64,000 nt of DNA from JAKQDH01 sp029558835 (GCA_035356615.1 DAOQSN010000028.1:1-64000), one strand, 5' to 3'; numbered from the stretch's first letter, positions 35,544 to 44,310 are shown. Made by a program: numbers and translations. The notes: generated by a model from the sequence alone, not told the origin.

Positions 35544-36635
35544 GTGCCGGCGGATTATGATGCCAAGACCGAACCCCCGACCCCACGACGGCGCCGCGAG
35601 GCGCGCGAAGGGGGGAACGTCGCCCGGAGCCAGGACCTGCCGGCGGCCGTCACGCTGCTGGTCGGGCTGGTCGCCCTGGACTGGTTCGGGCCGCGGCTGA
35701 TGCGCACCCTGCTCGGTGCGGTGCAGACGAGCCTGGCGGCGGCCATGCCGCCGGCGCGGCACTCCCTGGTGGCGGAGACGCTCCGCCTGGGGGTCGAAGC
35801 CCTGAAGGCGGTGGCGCCGTTTCTGCTGCTGATCGTGGTGGCCGTGCTGGTCACGCAAGTGGCGCAGGTCGGCGGCGTATTCACCACCCGGCCGCTGATG
35901 CCCAACCTGGGGAAGCTCAACCCGATCAACGGGCTGAAGCGGATGTTCTCGGGGCGGACGCTGGCGGCTGCGGTGATCAACCTCGGCAAGCTGTTTCTGG
36001 TCGGGGTGGTGGCGTATCTGACGCTGGTGGGCAGTGCGGCCGAGGTGCTGTATGCGTTCACGGTGGGCTTCCCGGAAGCGTTGGGGTTGGGGGCGGCCCT
36101 GACGTTCCGGCTGGGGATTCGGCTGGCGGCCGTGCTGCTCATCCTCGGGTTGGCGGACTACGCGTATCAACGGTATCGCCACGAACGCGACCTGCGCATG
36201 ACCAAGGAGGAGGTGAAGGACGAGTATCGCAGCATGGAGGGTGATCCGCAGATCAAGCGTCGTCGGCGCCAGTTGCAGTTTCAGCTTGCCATGCACCGCA
36301 TCAAGGCGGGCGTGAAGAAGGCGGACGTGGTGGTGACGAACCCGACGGAGCTGGCCATCGCCATCAGCTATGATCCGGACACGATGTACGCTCCGAAGGT
36401 GGTGGCCAAGGGCGCGGGCTACCTGGCCGAGCGCATCCGGCGACTGGCGGTGGACTTTGCCGTGCCGATCGTGCAGCGCCGGGCGCTGGCGCGGGCGATG
36501 TACGAGGCGGTCGAGGTGGGAGAGTACATCCCCGAACGCTTCTACCAGGCGATCGCGGAGATCCTGGCGTACGTTTACGAGCTGAGTGGGCGGGCACGCG
36601 AGTTCTCGCGGACGGCTGCGGTGGGAGCGGGATAG
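35544..36635 (+). CDS. flhB: Flagellar export switch protein FlhB
   Basis: This 363-residue protein has four membrane helices between about 25 and 215. Its cytoplasmic domain starts at RYRHERDLRMTKEEVKDEYR, the classic linker. The self-cleavage site reads N266-P-T-E in TNPTELAIAI, where the more common form is NPTH; N and P, the residues needed for cleavage, are retained. FlhB changes substrate choice from hook to filament proteins when FliK acts on it. Start is GTG with AGGAG about nine bases upstream. It ends the fliOPQR-flhB run before a 590-base repeat-rich gap. Confidence 0.94.
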   Translation: MPADYDAKTEPPTPRRRREAREGGNVARSQDLPAAVTLLVGLVALDWFGPRLMRTLLGAVQTSLAAAMPPARHSLVAETLRLGVEALKAVAPFLLLIVVAVLVTQVAQVGGVFTTRPLMPNLGKLNPINGLKRMFSGRTLAAAVINLGKLFLVGVVAYLTLVGSAAEVLYAFTVGFPEALGLGAALTFRLGIRLAAVLLILGLADYAYQRYRHERDLRMTKEEVKDEYRSMEGDPQIKRRRRQLQFQLAMHRIKAGVKKADVVVTNPTELAIAISYDPDTMYAPKVVAKGAGYLAERIRRLAVDFAVPIVQRRALARAMYEAVEVGEYIPERFYQAIAEILAYVYELSGRAREFSRTAAVGAG

Positions 36636-36688
36636 AGAACGGCAATCGGAGGCCAGGGACGGTGATGGGTGCGAAGCGGCGGGCCGGA

Positions 36689-36756
36689 AGCTGTGAGCTG
36701 TCAGCTATGAGCTGCAAGCCATAAGCTATCAGCTACAAGCTATCAGCTATGAGCTG
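36689..36756. repeat. AGCTATCAGCT-type tandem word repeat
   Basis: An irregular array reads GAGCTGTCAGCTATGAGCTG, then variants of AGCTATCAGCT and AGCTACAAGCT. The units are 9-11 bases, each containing the palindrome AGCT. It is the first of three low-complexity arrays in the flhB-flhA gap and codes for nothing. Confidence 0.75.
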
Positions 36757-36930
36757 CCGGCCGGCAACCGGGAGGCATTGACTTTCAGGTACCAGCCGTC
36801 GGTTTTCGGTCTGCACTTGCCGGTGTTCCGTTGGGAGACTGCGGACGGATGCAGGAGAGAGGGTGAGGTGTGCGGGCAAATGGGTCTGTGGGATGGCGGG
36901 ATGCGAGTCGCGAAGGCGGAATGCGCGAGT

Positions 36931-37106
36931 CCAGATTTGAGATTTCTGATTTGAAATTTGAGATTTCAGGTTTGAGATTTCAGATTTGAGATTTCAAACT
37001 GGAGCTTCTGGATTTGCGAGTTGAGATTCGAGGGTTCAAATTGGAGTCTTCAGATTCGAGAGTTCAGATCGCGGGTCTGAGCTTTCAGATTTGAGATTTG
37101 AGGCTT
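36931..37106. repeat. GAGATTTCAGATTT-type tandem word repeat
   Basis: About 175 AT-rich bases are built from variants of GATTTGAGATTTCAGATTTG and GAGATTCGAGGGTTC, in imperfect 9-16 base units. The composition differs sharply from the surrounding 70% G+C DNA. It is not a CRISPR array, because there are no spacers. Confidence 0.75.
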
Positions 37107-37170
37107 CGCATGCAGCGTTTTTGCATTCTGACTTCTGCATTCCGACTTCTGCCTTCTGCGTTCTGCCTTC
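37107..37170. repeat. TTCTGCATTCTGAC-type tandem word repeat
   Basis: The array reads GCATTCTGACTTCTGCATTC, then variants of CGACTTCTGCCTTCTG and CGTTCTGCCTTC in units of about seven to nine bases. A short reverse copy of the same word occurs at 40510-40556 upstream of flhG. Confidence 0.72.
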
Positions 37171-37224
37171 AGGCTGTTGGCTGCCCGCGGTGGGCGGGTG
37201 ACGTTGGGTCATGGATGACCTGCA

Positions 37225-39306
37225 ATGGCTAAGTTACCGCTGGCCAAGCTGAAACAGGCTTCGACGTTCACGAAGCACATCGGCATGGCCGCGCCCATGG
37301 CGGCGCTAGCGCTCATCCTGGTCATTCTCATCCGGCTGCCCACGCCGGTGATGGACCTGCTGCTGCTGATCAACATCAGCCTGTCGGCAGTGGTGCTGCT
37401 GACGGTGATGTACGTCAACGGGCCGCTGGAGTTCTCCTCGTTCCCGTCGCTGCTGTTGGGGCTGACCCTGTTTCGGCTGGTACTCAACACGGCCACCACG
37501 CGGTTGATCCTGACCGACGGGAACGCGGGCGTCGTCATTGTTACCTTTGGGCAGTTCGTGGCGTCCGGCTCGCTGGCGGTGGCGGTCATCATCTTCGCGA
37601 TCATCGTGGTCATTCAGTTCGTGGTGATTACGAAGGGGGCAACGCGCATCGCGGAAGTGGCGGCCCGGTTTACGTTGGATGGGATGCCGGGCAAGCAGAT
37701 GGCCGTGGACGCGGACCTGAACGCCGGCATCATCAACGAAGAAGAGGCCAAGCGGCGGCGCGAGGAGATCACCCGCGAGGCTGACTTCTACGGGGCGATG
37801 GACGGGGCCAGCAAGTTCGTGCGGGGCGACGCCATTGCGGGCGTCATTATTACATTTATCAACATTCTCGGCGGCATCTACGTGGGCCTGGTGGAGTTGG
37901 GCCTGCCGCTGGGGGATACCCTGCGGAAGTTCACGATCCTGACGATGGGCGACGGGCTGGTGTCGCAGATCCCGGCGTTTCTGGTATCGATCGCGGCCGC
38001 GATGACGGTCACGCGTTCGGCCGCCAAGAAGAGCCTGGGCGATGAGTTGTTCAGCCAGCTCACGGGACAACCGGTGGCGCTGGCGGTGACGGCCGGTTTC
38101 CTCGGGGTTCTGCTGCTCACGCCGTTGCCGAAGGGGCCGCTGGTGTTGCTGGGCGCTTCGTGCGCGGGGGTCGCTTACGCGCTGGGCCGCGGCAAGCAGG
38201 CGGCCTTTGCGCAGGCGGCGGCGGCGCGGGCCAAGCCGGCGGGACCGGAACGCGTGGAGACCTTCCTCGCGCCGGACCCGATGGAGCTGGAGGTCGGCTA
38301 CGGACTGATCCGGCTGGTGGATCGCAAGCAGGGCGGGGACCTGCTGGACCGGGTGACGAACCTGCGGCGGCAGATCGCGCAGGAGCTGGGGATCGTGGTG
38401 CCGCCGATCCGCATCCGCGACAACGTGCAACTGGCGCCCAACCAATACCGGGTCAAGCTGCGCGGCTACGAGATCGGGCGCGGCGAGGTGATGCCGGGGC
38501 ATCTGCTGGCGATTGATCCGGGCACGGTGAGCGAACGGATCGGCGGCATGGAGACGACCGAACCGGCATTCGGCCTGCCCGCGCTGTGGATCGCCGAGGA
38601 ACACCGCCACGACGCGGAACGCCGCAACTACACGGTGGTTGAGGCTTCCAGCGTTCTCAGCACGCACCTGATCGAGCTCATCAAGCGGCACGCCGACGAG
38701 TTGCTCACCCGCGGCGAGGTCAATCGATTGCTGGACAACCTCAAGCAGCGGTCGGAGAAGCTGGTCGAGGAGATCGTGCCCAACGTGCTGAAGCCGGGCG
38801 AGGTGCAACGCGTCTTGCAGTCGCTGCTGCGTGAGCGCGTGCCGGTCCGCGACCTCGAGGTGATCCTGGAAACAATCGGCGACTGGGCCACGCGGACCAA
38901 GGACGCCGAAATCCTCACCGAGTATGCCCGCAACGCCCTCGCCCGGGCACTGTGCTACGCCCACCGCGCGGATGACGGCAAGATCCACTGTATCACGCTG
39001 GACCCCCAGCTTGAGACGCTCTTGCAGAAGAGCATCGAGCGTTCCGACCGGGGGTCGCACCTGACGTTGCCGCCGCCGGTGCAGGGGCGGGTTGTGCAGG
39101 CGATTCGTGGGCAGGTGGAGTCGGCCACCGCGGCCGCCCGGGGTCGTTTGCCGGTCATTCTGTGTCCGCCGCAGATTCGGGCTTGGGTGCGGCGGCTGAT
39201 CGAGGGGGTGCTGCCGGCCGTGGCGGTGCTTTCGTACAACGAGGTCGTCCGTGGGTTTGAAGTTGAGTCGCATGGGATGGTGGTGCTGAGCCATGATGAA
39301 GTTTAG
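37225..39306 (+). CDS. flhA: Flagellar export protein FlhA
   Basis: This 693-residue major export-gate protein has eight membrane helices over about 1-320 and a large cytoplasmic domain that docks chaperone-substrate complexes. The conserved cytoplasmic loop is present (MPGKQMAVDADLNAG at 152-166, then EEAKRRREEITREADFYGAMDGASKFVRGDAIAG), the FHIPEP signature region. The C-terminal half contains DPMELEVGYGLIRLVD and the L-L-T-R-G-E-V segment. The length is normal. The ATG has no strong ribosome-binding site. It overlaps flhF by 14 bases. FlhA binds FlhB and FliPQR in the gate. Confidence 0.96.
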   Translation: MAKLPLAKLKQASTFTKHIGMAAPMAALALILVILIRLPTPVMDLLLLINISLSAVVLLTVMYVNGPLEFSSFPSLLLGLTLFRLVLNTATTRLILTDGNAGVVIVTFGQFVASGSLAVAVIIFAIIVVIQFVVITKGATRIAEVAARFTLDGMPGKQMAVDADLNAGIINEEEAKRRREEITREADFYGAMDGASKFVRGDAIAGVIITFINILGGIYVGLVELGLPLGDTLRKFTILTMGDGLVSQIPAFLVSIAAAMTVTRSAAKKSLGDELFSQLTGQPVALAVTAGFLGVLLLTPLPKGPLVLLGASCAGVAYALGRGKQAAFAQAAAARAKPAGPERVETFLAPDPMELEVGYGLIRLVDRKQGGDLLDRVTNLRRQIAQELGIVVPPIRIRDNVQLAPNQYRVKLRGYEIGRGEVMPGHLLAIDPGTVSERIGGMETTEPAFGLPALWIAEEHRHDAERRNYTVVEASSVLSTHLIELIKRHADELLTRGEVNRLLDNLKQRSEKLVEEIVPNVLKPGEVQRVLQSLLRERVPVRDLEVILETIGDWATRTKDAEILTEYARNALARALCYAHRADDGKIHCITLDPQLETLLQKSIERSDRGSHLTLPPPVQGRVVQAIRGQVESATAAARGRLPVILCPPQIRAWVRRLIEGVLPAVAVLSYNEVVRGFEVESHGMVVLSHDEV

Positions 39307-40486
39307 GACGTTTCGGGGCCGCTCGATGGCCGAGGCGCTCGCCCAGGTGAAGAAGCACTTCGGACGCGACGCGCTGATCCTCAACACCCGCGCGTTCACT
39401 CAGGGCGGGTGGTTCGGGATCGGCGGTCGGCCATGCGTGGAGATCACGGCCGCTCCCGCCGACCAGGCGGCCTTGTCGCTCTGGACGCAGCGGCGCCGCT
39501 CCGCGGGGTCTACGGACGGCAACGCGGCTGCGGAAGCCAAGCCCCCAGCGGAGTTGCCCCAGGCTCCCTCCGGTCCGTCCCAGCCTGCCCCCGATACGCT
39601 GGTCGCGGAGTTGGGGCATGTGAAGTCCATGGTGCAGGACCTGGTACGGGAGACGCGCCGCGCGCGGGCGGCCGACGTGCCCGAGGAACTTTTTGAGTCG
39701 TATCGCCACCTGATCGAGCGCGAGGTCGCGGATACCGTTGCGCTGCAACTGATTGACCGGGTGCGGAGCGAGCTGTCGCCGGAGCAGTTGCGTGATCGGC
39801 GGGCGGTTCGGGCGCGCCTGGCGGCCGCCCTGGAGGAGATGCTGCCCGTGGCCGGGCCTATCCGTCTGGCGACCGCAACCGGCCCGACGATTATCGCCCT
39901 CATCGGTCCCACCGGCGTCGGCAAGACGACCACCATCGCCAAGCTGGCCGCCAATTTCTGCCTGCGGGAGAGGCGCTCGGTCGGGTTGATTACGATCGAC
40001 ACGTACCGCATCGCGGCCGTCGAGCAGCTTCGCACCTACGCCCAGATCATCAACGTGCCGCTGGAGGTCGTGGTCACACCGCCCGAGTTGCGGGCGGCGG
40101 TGGGTCGCATGCAGGACCGTGACTTGGTGCTGGTGGACACGGCCGGCCGAAGCCAACGCGACACGGCGAAAATCGAGGAACTGAAACGCTTCTTCGAGGC
40201 TGTACGCCCGCACGAGGTGCATCTGGTGCTGTCGAGCACCTGCGGGGAGGCCGTTCTGAAAGAGGCGATCGAGCGGTTCTCCGCGCTGGGCATTGACCGC
40301 GTGATTCTGACGAAGCTGGATGAGGCGATTGGCTTCGGCGTCGTGCTGACGTGCCTCCAGCAGGCGGCCGCCAAGCTGTCGTACGTAACTACGGGGCAGG
40401 ATGTCCCGGATGACATCGAGGTGGGGGAGGGTCGGCGCCTGGCGGCGTTGATCCTGAACAACCGGGAGCCAACGGCCGCGATGTAG
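39293..40486 (+). CDS. flhF: Flagellar SRP-like GTPase FlhF
   Basis: This 397-residue GTPase sets the site and number of flagella and belongs to the SRP54/FtsY family. The N-terminal B domain (MMKFRTFRGRSMAEALAQVK) is followed by a variable linker. The NG domain has P-loop G205-PTGVGKT-212, then LITIDTYRIAAVEQLRTYAQ, DLVLVDTAGRSQRD and LTKLDEAIGFG. All the GTP-binding motifs are intact. It overlaps flhA by 14 bases and precedes flhG, its activator, the standard pair for polar flagellation. Confidence 0.95.
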   Translation: MMKFRTFRGRSMAEALAQVKKHFGRDALILNTRAFTQGGWFGIGGRPCVEITAAPADQAALSLWTQRRRSAGSTDGNAAAEAKPPAELPQAPSGPSQPAPDTLVAELGHVKSMVQDLVRETRRARAADVPEELFESYRHLIEREVADTVALQLIDRVRSELSPEQLRDRRAVRARLAAALEEMLPVAGPIRLATATGPTIIALIGPTGVGKTTTIAKLAANFCLRERRSVGLITIDTYRIAAVEQLRTYAQIINVPLEVVVTPPELRAAVGRMQDRDLVLVDTAGRSQRDTAKIEELKRFFEAVRPHEVHLVLSSTCGEAVLKEAIERFSALGIDRVILTKLDEAIGFGVVLTCLQQAAAKLSYVTTGQDVPDDIEVGEGRRLAALILNNREPTAAM

Positions 40487-40509
40487 CGGGTGTGTGCCCT
40501 GCCGGGAGG

Positions 40510-40556
40510 CAAAGGACTGCGAATGCAAACGGCAGAATTCAGAATGCAGAAAGGGC
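40510..40556 (-). repeat. Fragment of the TTCTGCATTCTGAC word repeat
   Basis: On the minus strand this reads CTTTCTGCATTCTGAATTCTG, continuing to CCGTTTGCATTCGCAGTCC. It shares the words of the array at 37107-37170. It lies inside the open frame upstream of flhG and argues that the true start is downstream, at 40596. Confidence 0.55.
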
Positions 40557-40595
40557 CGGCTCGACGGGGGGGCAGGTGACGCAGGGGTAGTGGCG

Positions 40596-41468
40596 ATGAC
40601 GCAACAAACGGCAGACATCCCGAGGGCGGACCAGGCCACGCGGCTGCGCTCGCTTGCCCGGCACCGGGCGCGACGCGCCTGGACCCTCGCGGTCACCAGC
40701 GGCAAAGGGGGGGTGGGCAAGACAAATATCGCCGTGAATCTTTCGATTTGCCTGGCTGCTCGGGGGCTGCGGGTCACGCTGGTTGATGTGGATATGGGGT
40801 TGGCCAATGCGGACCTGCTGATGAATCTCCGGACACGGTACACGCTGGCCCACGTGCTTTCGGGCGTGCGGACCGTCTCCGAGATCGTCACCCCGGCACC
40901 CGGCGGGGTGAAGCTGGTGCCGGGCGCCAGCGGCCTGGAGCAGGTTGCCAACCTGTCGGACTTCGAGCGGCAGAGCCTGATCGCCGGCCTCAGAAGGCTG
41001 GAGCACAGTACTGATATCGTGGTTCTGGACTGCGGGGCGGGCATCTCCCGGAATGTGACCGCCTTTGCCTCCAGTGCCGACGAGGTGCTGGTGGTGACCA
41101 CCCCGGAACCGACCGCCCTGGCCGACGCCTACGCCATGATCAAGGTGCTGAACCGGGACTCCTACCCGGGGCAGGTGGGGCTCTTTGTGAATATGGTGGA
41201 AAGTCGGGCCCAGGCCCGGGCGGCCTATCGCCGGCTGGCGGAGGTGGCCACAAGATTTTTGAACTGCCCGGTTGCAGACCGCGGGTATATGTTGCATGAT
41301 ACTTGCGTAGAGCAAGCGGTACAGCACCGGTGCCCCTTCGTGATCCGCTCGCCGGGATGCAACGCGGCGGCGTGTATCGCGGCCACGGCGGCCCAAGTGG
41401 TGCGGATGTCGCCGACCGCCCAGCGGGGTGGCGGCTTCTTCCAGCGGGTCGTCGGGTTGTTCGTCTAG
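40596..41468 (+). CDS. flhG: Flagellar number regulator FlhG (MinD-like ATPase)
   Basis: This 290-residue MinD/ParA-type ATPase has the deviant Walker A S35-GKGGVGKT-43, then LVDVDMGLANADLLM and DIVVLDCGAGISRNV. FlhG counts flagella and stimulates FlhF GTPase activity. The membrane-targeting end is present as GGGFFQRVVGLFV, an amphipathic helix at the C-terminus. ATG 40596 has AGGGG about nine bases upstream. The longer frame from 40494 covers repeat DNA and is not used. Confidence 0.93.
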   Translation: MTQQTADIPRADQATRLRSLARHRARRAWTLAVTSGKGGVGKTNIAVNLSICLAARGLRVTLVDVDMGLANADLLMNLRTRYTLAHVLSGVRTVSEIVTPAPGGVKLVPGASGLEQVANLSDFERQSLIAGLRRLEHSTDIVVLDCGAGISRNVTAFASSADEVLVVTTPEPTALADAYAMIKVLNRDSYPGQVGLFVNMVESRAQARAAYRRLAEVATRFLNCPVADRGYMLHDTCVEQAVQHRCPFVIRSPGCNAAACIAATAAQVVRMSPTAQRGGGFFQRVVGLFV

Positions 41469-41630
41469 GGACCCGGTGGTACAGTGCCCGCTTGAGGTGC
41501 GGTCAGCAGGGATGCTGGCGACGGACGTGCAGGCGGCGGGTTGGATGCCTCGGCTGATGCCCGGGGCGGGGCATGGCGCGGCCCGGACCCGACCGACCGG
41601 TACGGAACGAGCAACAGGGACGGTTCAGGG

Positions 41631-41936
41631 ATGGTCGCTCGTTTCGCAGCGGCAACGCTGGGACTACTCGCCTTTACGCTCACGGTCATCGCGGGGCTTG
41701 TCGTCGGCAATCCCGTGACCGTGACGCTCTCGCGCAGCATCCTTGCTTTGTTCCTGTTCTCACTGCTCGGTCTGGCGCTGGGCGCGGTCAGCCAGATGAT
41801 TATCGCCGAGCACGAGGCCAAACGCGTGGCCGAGATCCAGGCACGCTACCGGGAAGAGGAGAACCACCGCGACGCCGGCGTTACCCCCGTACCCATGGAG
41901 GGCCCCAGCGGGGAACCGGCGTCAGTTTCCGCCTAG
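41631..41936 (+). CDS. Small two-helix membrane protein of the flagellar operon
   Basis: This 101-residue protein has two predicted membrane helices (residues about 3-23, ARFAAATLGLLAFTLTVIAGL, and 34-57, RSILALFLFSLLGLALGAVSQMI). A charged cytoplasmic tail follows (KRVAEIQARYREEENHRD). ATG 41631 has AGGGACGG upstream. Its position between flhG and fliA, on the same strand and tightly packed, suggests a flagellar function. I do not recognise the family. Confidence 0.65.
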   Translation: MVARFAAATLGLLAFTLTVIAGLVVGNPVTVTLSRSILALFLFSLLGLALGAVSQMIIAEHEAKRVAEIQARYREEENHRDAGVTPVPMEGPSGEPASVSA

Positions 41937-42032
41937 CCGTCTACCCTCGGGTCCTGCCGTCGGCCCCTCGGCGTCCTGCCGGGGACGGGCGGCACGGCCC
42001 ACTGAGGCACGGATGCAGAAGGAGTGGACGTG

Positions 42033-42812
42033 ATGCGACTGACGAAGAAAGAGGCTGACCCGGCCGCTCTGTGGCGCCAGTTCCGGCGCACCCCGTCGAA
42101 GGCCCTGCGCAACCGGCTGATGGAGAACTACCTCCCCATCGTCAAGTACAACGCCGAGCGCATCAGTGCCAAGCTCCCCGACGAAGTGGAATACGACGAC
42201 CTGGTGTCGGCCGGGGTGTTCGGTTTGATCGACGCCATTGAGGCGTTCGACATCGGCCGCGGAGTCAAGTTCGAGACCTACTGCTCCCCGCGCATCCGCG
42301 GGGCCATGCTCGATGAGCTGCGCAGCATGGACTGGGTGCCGCGCCTGGTGCGCAGCCGGGCCCACAAGATCGAACGCATCGCCGCCGCGTTGCAGTCCAC
42401 GCTCGGCCGCACACCGACCGGGGCCGAAATGGCCGACCACCTCCGGGTGCCGGAGGATGAGTACGAGAAGTTCGCCCGCGACGCCACGGCCGTCATGCAG
42501 ATTTCGCTGTCTCGCCGGTACAACGAGAGCGACTCCAACCGCGAGCTGTGCGAGATCGACGTGATCGAGGACCGCCGTGGCCGCGACCCCATCAACGACC
42601 TGCAGCGTAAGGACTTGAAGGAGCTCATTACCCGGGGGCTGACCCGGGCGGAACGGCTCATTCTGATCCTGTACTACTACGAAGAAATGACGATGAAGGA
42701 GATCGGGGCGACGCTCGATCTGTCCGAGAGCCGGGTCTCGCAGATGCACTCAGCCATCCTGGCCCGGCTGAAGACGCAGCTCGAGCTGCGCCGCAAGGAG
42801 CTGGTCCGCTAG
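42033..42812 (+). CDS. fliA: Flagellar sigma-28 factor FliA
   Basis: This 259-residue sigma-28-type factor directs transcription of late flagellar genes such as flagellin and chemotaxis genes. Region 2 is clear (NRLMENYLPIVKYNAERI, DLVSAGVFGLIDAIEAFD, KFETYCSPRIRGAMLDELR, then MDWVPRLVRSRAHKIE). Region 3 is at 115-145, and region 4 carries ITRGLTRAERLILILYYYEEMTMKEIGATLDLSESRVSQMHS. ATG 42033 was chosen since GGAG lies eight bases upstream; GTG 42024 is inside that site. It is the last gene of the cluster. Confidence 0.95.
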   Translation: MRLTKKEADPAALWRQFRRTPSKALRNRLMENYLPIVKYNAERISAKLPDEVEYDDLVSAGVFGLIDAIEAFDIGRGVKFETYCSPRIRGAMLDELRSMDWVPRLVRSRAHKIERIAAALQSTLGRTPTGAEMADHLRVPEDEYEKFARDATAVMQISLSRRYNESDSNRELCEIDVIEDRRGRDPINDLQRKDLKELITRGLTRAERLILILYYYEEMTMKEIGATLDLSESRVSQMHSAILARLKTQLELRRKELVR

Positions 42813-42813
42813 A

Positions 42814-42902
42814 CGGGTGCCGTGGTCAGAGCCGCGGGGCGCGAGCCCGCGGACGTGTCCCGCAGCTAGCGCAGCGGGCTCGGACGGGCGGGTGGCACGG
42901 GT
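42814..42902. repeat. Palindromic element after fliA
   Basis: After the fliA stop comes a GGTGCCGTGG..GGTGGCACGG pair of loose terminal repeats. They enclose a perfect 7-bp stem, CCGCGGG (42832-42838) and CCCGCGG (42846-42852), and a second stem CCCGC..GCGGG near 42860-42880. It may end the flagellar transcript although no T-tract is present. It resembles the MITE-like unit in form but not in sequence. Confidence 0.45.
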
Positions 42903-43023
42903 CCGCCGTCAGCGCCGGGTCGTGCGGGTCCTCGTCCGGACAGCGCGTGATCGTTGCCGGGGACTTCGAGTCCCTGAAGGGCAGCCCGTCCTCTTTCTTT
43001 TGTCGCCGCCCGGAGCAAGCATC

Positions 43024-43347
43024 ATGTCGCAGATTCCCTCCGACATCGCCGCTTCCGCCATCCAGGCCGGCTACCATGCCAAGGACACGGCCGAGGCCCG
43101 CGACGCCCGCGCGGCCGCCCGCACCCACGCCGACCCGGCGCAGCCCAATAAGGTCGGTGAGGCCGGCGAGATCGTCGAAACCGATGACCGCGACGCCGAA
43201 GTCTACGCCGACGCCGAAGGCACCGGCAGCCAGGGCCGATCGTTCAGCACGCCCGAAGCCCAGTCTGAGGAAGAATCCCCCCAAGAGTCCACCCCCGGCA
43301 TCACCACCGACGCCGACGGTCACCTCCGCGTTGACCTTGAAGCATAG
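43024..43347 (+). CDS. Small acidic hypothetical protein
   Basis: This 107-residue protein of unknown function has no signal peptide or membrane segment. The N-terminal half is Ala-rich and helical (PSDIAASAIQAGYHAKDTAE). The C-terminal half is acidic (DDRDAEVYADAEGTGSQGR, then PEAQSEEESPQEST) and ends GHLRVDLEA. The C-terminal half is repeated in a broken copy at 43972-44133. ATG 43024 was taken because the protein-like segment begins there; the longer frame from 42817 is Arg-rich and improbable. A short hairpin (GGGACT..AGTCCC) lies at about 42961-42975. Confidence 0.6.
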   Translation: MSQIPSDIAASAIQAGYHAKDTAEARDARAAARTHADPAQPNKVGEAGEIVETDDRDAEVYADAEGTGSQGRSFSTPEAQSEEESPQESTPGITTDADGHLRVDLEA

Positions 43348-43361
43348 GAACGCGATGGAGA

Positions 43362-43390
43362 AGTAGCGTCGGCCCCCCGTGGCCGACGTG
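43362..43390. repeat. GTCGGCC/GGCCGAC palindrome, family E, copy 1
   Basis: The unit AAGTAGCGTCGGCC, then CCCCGTGGCCGACG can form a 7-8 bp stem. A near-identical copy is at 58059-58091 downstream of cdaA. Both are 3' of genes on the plus strand, so they may serve as transcript ends. Confidence 0.6.
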
Positions 43391-43453
43391 GAACACGCCG
43401 AACGCACCGGCTTCGCACCAGGGCACGTCAAGGACTACGCTCGGTTCGACGGC

Positions 43454-43801
43454 GGCCCTGGAAGGGCCGAGGTTCGTAGCCCAGGGTGGCAACCCTGGGT
43501 AACGAACGCGCCCTCTCTTTCAATCAATATGAGCCCCGGCGGGGCGACAGGTGGACGCAGCCGTGGTTTCGCCGTGTCACGATCTGTCGCCCCGCCGGGG
43601 GTTGATGGTATGTACGACGGTTGTCGCACCCAGGGGCTCACGCCCGCTGGCTACTGACTTGTGCCCCCTTCGGGGGCTGACTATATGTGATGCCCACCGT
43701 GTGCCGGGGGGCTCATGCAGCCTGGCTGCTGACCAGCACGCGCCGGTTGGCCGGCCCCGGAAGGGCCCAAGTTGATAGCCTGCGGCCTCAACCTTGGGCA
43801 A
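43454..43801. repeat. Large multi-hairpin element, family C, copy 1
   Basis: A roughly 350-bp region without a gene opens with GGCCCTGGAAGGGCC (5-7 bp stem) and AGCCCAGGGTGGCAACCCTGG (another stem). Then come paired CCCCGGCGGGGCGACAG and CTGTCGCCCCGCCGGGG, and CCCCCTTCGGGGGCT. It closes with a decayed copy of the opening words (GGCCCCGGAAGGGCCCAAG). Related elements lie at 47752, 49911 and 55322. It sits between the acidic-protein gene and its broken duplicate. Confidence 0.7.
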
Positions 43802-43820
43802 GAAAGCCCCTCTCCTGCTG

Positions 43821-43857
43821 CCCGGCTATTTCAAGATCCGATTTTGAATTAGCCGGG
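43821..43857. repeat. Long isolated hairpin
   Basis: CCCGGCTA (43821-43828) pairs with TAGCCGGG (43850-43857). A further inner stem, TTCAA with TTGAA, extends it to 13 pairs with one mismatch. It follows directly after family C copy 1 and precedes the broken duplicate. Confidence 0.6.
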
Positions 43858-43971
43858 ATGGGAGGGGGGGCCAGAGCGCGGTGCCGACGGCCCCCCGGGG
43901 CGTTCCAGCCGTACGCCGCCGGTGCCCACGGCCGCAAGACTGCCAGGGCCCGTGAGAGTGGCCGGACCCGT

Positions 43972-44133
43972 GACCGCGACGCCGAAGTCTACGCCGACGC
44001 CGAAGGCACCGGCAGCCAGGGCCGCCCGTTCAGCGAACCCGAATCCGAGACCGAAGAAGAAACCGGGCCCCCATCCACCCCCGGCATCACCGCCGACAAA
44101 GAAGGCCGCGTCCGCGTCGATCTGGAGGCATAG
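43972..44133 (+). pseudogene. Truncated duplicate of the small acidic protein
   Basis: Fifty-three codons read DRDAEVYADAEGTGSQGR, then PFSEPESETEEETG, and end with P-G-I-T-A-D-K-E-G-R-V-R-V-D-L-E-A. This matches the last half of the gene at 43024-43347 with scattered changes. The first half is lost or scrambled and replaced by hairpin-rich repeat DNA. The preceding codons (AAGAHGRKTARARESGR) may be a worn relic of the helical N-terminus. No start or ribosome-binding site is visible. Confidence 0.6.
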
Positions 44134-44310
44134 GGTCGGTCCCTTCTGCCCCTCAGCAGCCCGCCCGTGGCCTGCGGCTCCAGCCCACGCGCAGCACGTC
44201 GGCCGGCAAGGCGAAGGCGAGATGAGTGGTGTCCCTGCTGTTCGTGGGTTGCCACGCTGCAGGGTCTAGTGTACGCTTACCGCCGACAACCTATCGAGGA
44301 GCGCGACACG

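Noticed and set aside
34101..36296. A 731-residue minus-strand frame opposite fliQ, fliR and flhB
   Set aside because: It covers three confidently identified flagellar genes and is Pro/Arg/Ser/Thr-rich without domains.
36689..37170. CRISPR array
   Set aside because: The units are short, imperfect and contiguous, with no unique spacers and no cas genes.
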